A stretch of DNA of 64,000 bases from Diadophis punctatus similis (Eukaryota > Chordata > Lepidosauria > Squamata > Dipsadidae): assembly GCA_023053685.1 (NCBI GenBank), contig JALIGW010000002.1:46860778-46924777 (forward strand), in the 5' to 3' direction. The position numbers and the translations under genes were made by a program. Shown here piece by piece: positions 58,853-64,000 of this stretch; position 1 is the first letter of the stretch, and every line of letters begins with the position of its first letter. The notes under the pieces were generated by a model, which ran no database searches, was not told the origin of the DNA, and worked only from the letters and a program-made list of their open reading frames with translations.

Positions 58853-58854
58853 CC

Positions 58855-59291
58855 AAATGGCAGTAAACTGGTACTACCGTTCAAAACTCTCTTCTGAAAT
58901 AACTTGTCTGTTTTTGGATTTGTGAGTTAGACAAGATGTGATAGACAAAATGAGTGGATTAGACAAGTTATGAGAAATGCTGAAATGTTGTACCAAGCGT
59001 GTACCCAAGGGAACCATTACAGAAATGCTAGAAGCTCTGTCAAATATTGTAGGACAGTTCTCAGCTTTAATATCACTTCCCAAGGGACCTGAATTTTTTG
59101 TTCCTTCCAACTTTGTTTTCTCTACAACCATTTTAACCGTCTGTAATTTTTTAAATTATTTTTCTTGCTGCTTAGGTATTAAATCATTTTCAAATGGCGC
59201 TGTGATAACATCGGCAATTAGGGGTTTAATTTTAAAGTCAATCAAAGATAAGAGTTGGTGTTTCTTTTTATATGTCTATTAAAACATTATG
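58855..59291. other. Unassigned stretch
   Basis: No repeat recognised. The 101-codon plus frame 58977-59282 and 85-codon minus frame 58874-59131 mirror each other. Phrases such as GTACCCAAGGGAACCATTAC recall LINE RT-type sequence, but no motif is clear. Confidence 0.4.
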
Positions 59292-59299
59292 TTATAAAT

Positions 59300-59466
59300 C
59301 AGGGGTGGGTTCCACTTACCTTCGCCATCGATTCACATTATGACGCACCACGGACCGGCACCATCGCACCATGGACTGGCACTGACTGAAACTGATCCAT
59401 GACGTCACCAGCGGGTTGCTACCGATTTGGACGATCCGGTCCGAACCAGGAGGAACCCACCCCTGT
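59300..59466. mobile_element. hAT-like MITE, GGTGGGTT family, perfect 8-bp target duplication
   Basis: Starts CAGGGGTGGGTTCCACTTAC and ends GGAACCCACCCCTG. TTATAAAT flanks it at 59292-59299 and 59467-59474. Internal GGACTGGCACTGACTG matches the copies at 7216 and 20639. With these ends it is the best reference copy of the family in the window. Confidence 0.94.
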
Positions 59467-59977
59467 TATAAATCCACTGATTTCAGCAGCACCCTCTTGT
59501 CATACACAAATCCAAATCCAGTCAATATATGTATGAGTATTTCTTAGCAGAATATCTACTTGTGGTGATTATGAGATATTCAACTGTAAGCATAGCAAGC
59601 ATTTTAAAGACCAACACCTTCTCCTTCTCCAGGATTCCAATGTAATCCTATACATATGTACATACACATTAATTCCATTGAGTTCAAATGAATATCTCCT
59701 AGGAAAGTAAGGTGTAGTCTATATACTTAAATATATTTAAAAGCTGTGATTTCATGTTTGTGATGTTAAAATCCATTCATGTACTAAACTTTATTTCCAT
59801 ATTTCCTTGAACCTAAAATCAAATGTATTGAGATGCTTGCTTTCTTCTCTATGACAGCTGTAAGGTTTCAATCTCAGTTTATTTCCTCACATAAATTAAG
59901 ATTTTGAATGTTACATTCTTTTCCTCAAAATTAGAACACTTGCAAATATTTTGTGGCATTACAAAATACCCATACAG

Positions 59978-60685
59978 GTAGTCTTCACTTGATGACCATT
60001 TGAAGTTACAGCAGCACTGAATGAGTGGTATTTACAACTGTCCTTGAAGTTCTAGTCTCAAAGCGTTCCCACAATCACGTGATTGTGAAATGGGAACTTA
60101 ACAACTGTCTCACACTTATGATAGTGGCAGTGTTTGAAAGTCACACAGTCACAATTTTCAAGTTTCCACCAGCTTCCACAAGCAAAGTTAATGGAGAAGT
60201 TGACAGGGAAGATCAATGTCACTCCCATAAGACCCAGGAAGATCCAGGTCATTCTTGGATCTGCTGGTTTTTCTTCTGAGAATCTCTGCTGAGATCCAAT
60301 GGATCTCATATCTTGTAGCGCCTATGTGCCTAAAGCACCCCCTCCTCCTGTATTCCTATCCCTCACCTGCCTACTTATGAGGTGCCTGAGGAAATGCTTA
60401 TTATGACTGGTTCTTACAACTTTGGTTCTTACAACTTTGGTGCTGGCTTCCCTATTGAGTTTGCTTGTTGGAAGCCAGCAGGAAGTTCTGATCAGGTAAG
60501 GTCCTCACTTTTTTTTAGGGATCCATGACCATTGCTTAACTATGGCAACAGAGATTACCAGGATTGCTGTTGTTAAGTGATACAATCACATGACATCATG
60601 TTTTTATGGCTGCATCGCTTAGTTTAGCAATAGAATCTCCAGTCCCAATTACCATAATTAATCAAGGATTACCTTTACAAGATCA
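59978..60685. mobile_element. GTAGTCCT..CTTAC-family MITE, interrupted and degraded
   Basis: Left part CAGGTAGTCTTCACTTGATG and CAATCACGTGATTGTG at 59978-60200; right part GTGATACAATCACATGACAT to AATCAAGGATTACCTTTA at about 60540-60680. The middle (about 60220-60500) is unrelated sequence, including a 17-bp duplication of TTCTTACAACTTTGG at 60411-60442. Both ends are recognisable but diverged. Confidence 0.6.
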
Positions 60686-60689
60686 AACA

Positions 60690-62425
60690 ATACAGGCTTT
60701 ATCATCAAAATCTTACAATTCATTCCACTATTTTTTTTCCATAGTGTGTTTTCCTAATTAGACCATTCCTGGGCTAACTAGGACAAATCTTGTAATTAGC
60801 ATTATGAATATTTATATCAAACTTCTATCATCACAATTGTGTTTGATGAGTTTGCATTAATGCTACCTTTTTCTCAATGTCTTTGCAAATCTATCTTTTT
60901 TTAAAAGAACATTGCATCCAAAATCAATACGTCCCAAGATTAAATTAGATGTGGCAGAATTCTATCAAAAACATTTTTCAGGTGCCCAGCTTTTTTTTTG
61001 CATGCAATTCAGATTGGCTTTTAAAATGACAAAGAAAGCCATTCTCTAAATGTCATAATTAATAATCAAACATATTTCTCCACATTGGAAGCATAATATG
61101 GCTCAGGCTTCTAGATTAGTTATCGGGTAATGCAAATGTCAGTGGCTGATTTACCTGCTCCATTTCCTCTATCTCTGCTGCAGTGACTGAATTGTTTTTG
61201 TTAATGGTAGAACTTCTAGCTTAATAGCTGCCAGGAAAATATTTGGAAAGAAAGCTGGGGATAGTTTGCTTTCTTATTATGCTGCATTTTAATAGTACTA
61301 AATCATCAGCATTAAATATATGGGTGACTTTCAGTATCACACAAGAGAATTGTGCCCCTGTAAGGAAACATTCTCGTGATCTCATCTGCAGGCATCATTT
61401 TGAGCTTTCCCAAAAACTGATGTCCCACTATCCTCCAGAGTAGTTTCTAAAATTGCAATGAGGTATATAGCAGGAAGGATACATTGAATTGATGGATTGC
61501 TAGTGGATAAATGCAGTTAGATTCCTTTAGTGTTAAATCCAGGTAATCCATAATCCCCAGATTCCAAGACTATTTTAAAAACAAACTCGTTTTTAGCCAG
61601 TTTAGCTTTTTTTGAAACCAGTGACAAAAGGAGAGCTCACTTTTCAGCCTCTTTTGTTTTGTAAGAAAATCCCACTTTTTAGCCAATTAATAGAATCCTA
61701 GCAAAGACTGACATTTTCAACGTCCAAAGAAGAAAGTTTGTGGGAGATGAAAAGAAGAAAACAAAAACAACTGATGTAATAGATGAACTATCAGAAATTC
61801 AAGATTTAGGTGTGGCTGTGATTGGGCAACAGCAGTATTTCTTGAAGATGAAAAAAATATGTTTACAATATTTCTGACTGAGTCCTTTAAAATTTATGAT
61901 TTTTTTCTGAGTTTATAAACATTTCAAAAACTATTTTGCCAGTGCATGGAAATAAAACCCATCATTCTTTCTCCTGCAATGGCTGAGAGGCTGTGAATTA
62001 TGGGAGCTCGGGAGACATAATTTTAGGTTGTCTGACATCTTACAGAATAGCATAGTCCAGTACTGTTATCCACTGTCCTAGGGTTTGGGGACAGGGAGAG
62101 CTAAATATAGAGTGTGAAAATTGAAGCTGATTGTATCAGCCATGCAATTTCTTGTGGACTAAGGAGAATTCAGGTGAATGTATGATGTATGAATATATAT
62201 AATATATATTAAATAAGCTGCCTATTTCTATTTCTCTAATCTTTTGGGTGGAGAAATTCCCTTTTGTCTTACTTAGTCTTTTGGTAACATTTGTTTTATG
62301 GACATTTGTGTAAATGCATCTGCTGCACCTTGCTGCCTTTTCTAATATGAGGAAATCAGCATTACTTTTTTCATATATAACAATAGCGATTGCAATAGCC
62401 TTTAGATGTATATATTTCTTCAAAG
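60690..62425. other. Repeat-poor stretch, possible conserved non-coding DNA
   Basis: No gene or transposon recognised. About 60720-61220 has TAATTAG and ATGCAAAT-like transcription factor cores (CTAATTAGACC, GTAATTAGCATTATGAATAT, GTAATGCAAATGTCAG) in balanced, non-repetitive sequence. Conservation cannot be judged from here. Confidence 0.35.
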
Positions 62426-62427
62426 TG

Positions 62428-62622
62428 CTTTCCAGCACTCTCTAAGTGGTTTACAGAGTAGGCATATTGACCCTAATAATCTGGGAACCTCATTTTCCTG
62501 ACCTCAGAAGGATGGAAGGCTGAGTCAACCTTGAGCCAGCCAGGATTGAACTCCTGGCAGTGGGCAGAGTTAGCCTGCGATACTGCATTCTAACCACTGC
62601 ACCATCACAGCCCCTATGTTGT
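62428..62622 (-). mobile_element. tRNA-derived SINE (GGTTGACTCAGCC family)
   Basis: On the minus strand the head GTGATGGTGCAGTGGTTAGA and GGAGTTCAATCCTGGC carry A- and B-box-like strings; the body has GGTTGACTCAGCCTTCCATC and AAACCACTTAGAGAG. Diverged from 13942-14198 but collinear. Confidence 0.83.
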
Positions 62623-62624
62623 GT

Positions 62625-64000
62625 CATCACAATCTCAAAAGTGTTAAGGTTTGAATTTTAATGGCATAACACTGCTTTCATTATTCTGTCCCTTTGCTTC
62701 CTCCCTATCCCCAAGAAGACATCTGATAAGGATAAAGAAGTGCTGCTTTAAGTTAAAGGAAGCCAGGAAAATTATGCATGTACTGTATGTGCAAGTCAGG
62801 GGTTGCAATGAATTGGCTACAAGGTACTTAAGTTAAATCTGCTCTGTTAACAACGTTAAAGGAAGTCTATAATTGCCACTTGGAATAAGAGGGCAGCTGG
62901 CCTTGGATTGGATTGTACCTTTGCAGAATCTGTATCCACATGGATCCTGGAGGACCTCCTGCTTTTCAGAGGAGCATTTGGTGATGAAACACCATAAAAG
63001 ATACCTAGAGAAAAATGCTGCTGGAGAAAAATGGTGAATGTACTCAACCAAACACAAGGAAGAGTCTCATGGTGATAAGAATAGTAAAATATACTGCAGT
63101 ATATATTGTAGTTATTTCTCCATCCTTATTATATTTGTTGATAGGCAACTGGTAGCCCCATTTAGGTTAACCTGGTCCTCTCTGGTTTGTGGGGGAGCTG
63201 CTGATACCAGTTGTGTCCTGATGATAACAGTTGTACATCTTCATGATGGACTGTGAGCCTGATTGCCATGTGGCCAAACTGTGATCCCACGATTGCAGGG
63301 GGAGGTGTGATATAACTGTTTAACCAAAGAAAAAAGGAACAGGAACAAGAAATCCTTTCCCTTGATATATGAGATGTAGGTCGTCTACATTGATTAATAC
63401 TTTAATCGATTTATTATTTCAGTTCCTATCAATGACTTAACTTGTTTACTGTCCATCAAACTGGTCATAATACTCCCTGATAGCTTCTGTAGGAGCATGA
63501 AATTAAGATAATAATAATTAAAAATAATAATAATTTTAAGCAATTAAAAATTCCATATTATTGTGATGGACCATTGAAATCTTGCAAGATCTGATGGCTG
63601 AAATCTGATGGCACTGAGAGATTATTTTAAATGTTCTTAACCACTGGCTAAATAACATACACTTCAGCATACTATAGTGCTAACTAGGTTATATCTGATT
63701 TGGAGCCCCTAACTATATTTTATGGAAGTCCTCAGACCAGAGTGAAATAAAGCTATTTTCTTCCAAAAATATTTTCTAAACTTCATTTGGAATAGTTTTC
63801 AATAAGTTGAGTTCTTTTTAACTGTTTTTATTATCTCATTTTTCATTTCTTCCTTTTGAACTGAACAAACTTGAACAAACTGAACTGTCTTTATCAGATA
63901 ACAGTAAAATCCTGCAGTTTTCACCACATGCTAATTCCCAAACAATCCCTTTTTTTGTCTGCGCTTCTTGACATGAGATGTTTTAATCACTTTGCTGAAA
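62625..64000. other. Unassigned stretch at right edge
   Basis: No gene or clear repeat. Minor AATAAT-rich patch at 63507-63535. Frames at 62833-63057 and 62856-63047 overlap on the minus strand and have no family motif. Confidence 0.5.

Noticed and set aside
58977..59282. 101-codon open frame
   Set aside because: No recognisable domain, mirrored on the other strand, next to a long (TA)n. Could be an old LINE piece but nothing proves it.

Overview
The window looks like non-coding, repeat-rich DNA from a squamate reptile, most likely a snake. The grounds are the repeat set: long (TTCTA)n/(TAGAA)n arrays at LINE 3' ends, a GATA/GACA array of the type first described from kraits, a Bov-B relic, CR1, L2 and L1 LINE fragments, tRNA-derived SINEs whose tail matches a CR1 tail, hAT-like MITEs with 8-bp target duplications, and a DIRS retrotransposon. 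I see no host protein-coding exon, no functional tRNA or rRNA gene and no CRISPR array. Nearly all open frames are low-complexity microsatellite translations or transposon relics. The species call is inference from repeat content.

Layout. 1-7 kb: microsatellites and unique AT-rich DNA, a minimal LINE tail with (TTCTA)n and a 172-bp tandem duplication. 7-9.5 kb: a microsatellite mosaic around a MITE, an antisense Bov-B relic and a foldback MITE. 11.8-17 kb: hairpin repeats, an L1 3' end nested in a MITE and carrying a SINE, and an L2 tail hit by a MITE. 17.4-21 kb: a minisatellite, a SPIN-like hAT MITE, a 70-bp palindrome and two more MITEs. 21.26-27.14 kb: the centrepiece, a 5.9-kb DIRS-type tyrosine-recombinase retrotransposon with inverted terminal repeats, an internal complementary region, a gag start, reverse transcriptase, RNase H and tyrosine recombinase.

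28-42 kb: antisense CR1 3' ends (one split by a hAT MITE), L2 fragments, a solo LTR, a hairpin MITE, a long repeat-poor stretch (about 36.8-39.5 kb) and a TA-flanked MITE with an internal tandem array. 42.4-50 kb: another hAT MITE, the GATA/GACA array, large polypyrimidine tracts and an LTR-like stretch. 50-56 kb: a LINE graveyard (L2, an internally deleted CR1, L1 ORF2, a LINE with a snap-back 5' end, L2 with a clean target duplication) and a second large palindrome. 57-60.7 kb: a second solo LTR, a long (TA)n and a MITE with perfect ends. 60.7-64 kb: mostly single-copy sequence with a SINE.

The DIRS element is the only multi-gene unit. Its reverse transcriptase/RNase H and tyrosine recombinase would together copy and integrate a circular DNA whose closure is templated by the internal complementary region. 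This copy cannot make full proteins: it has an in-frame stop, a SINE in RNase H, a frame change after the SINE, an internal duplication and a frameshift in the recombinase. Its terminal repeats are nevertheless identical over about 97 bp, which fits recent copying, perhaps with proteins supplied by another element.
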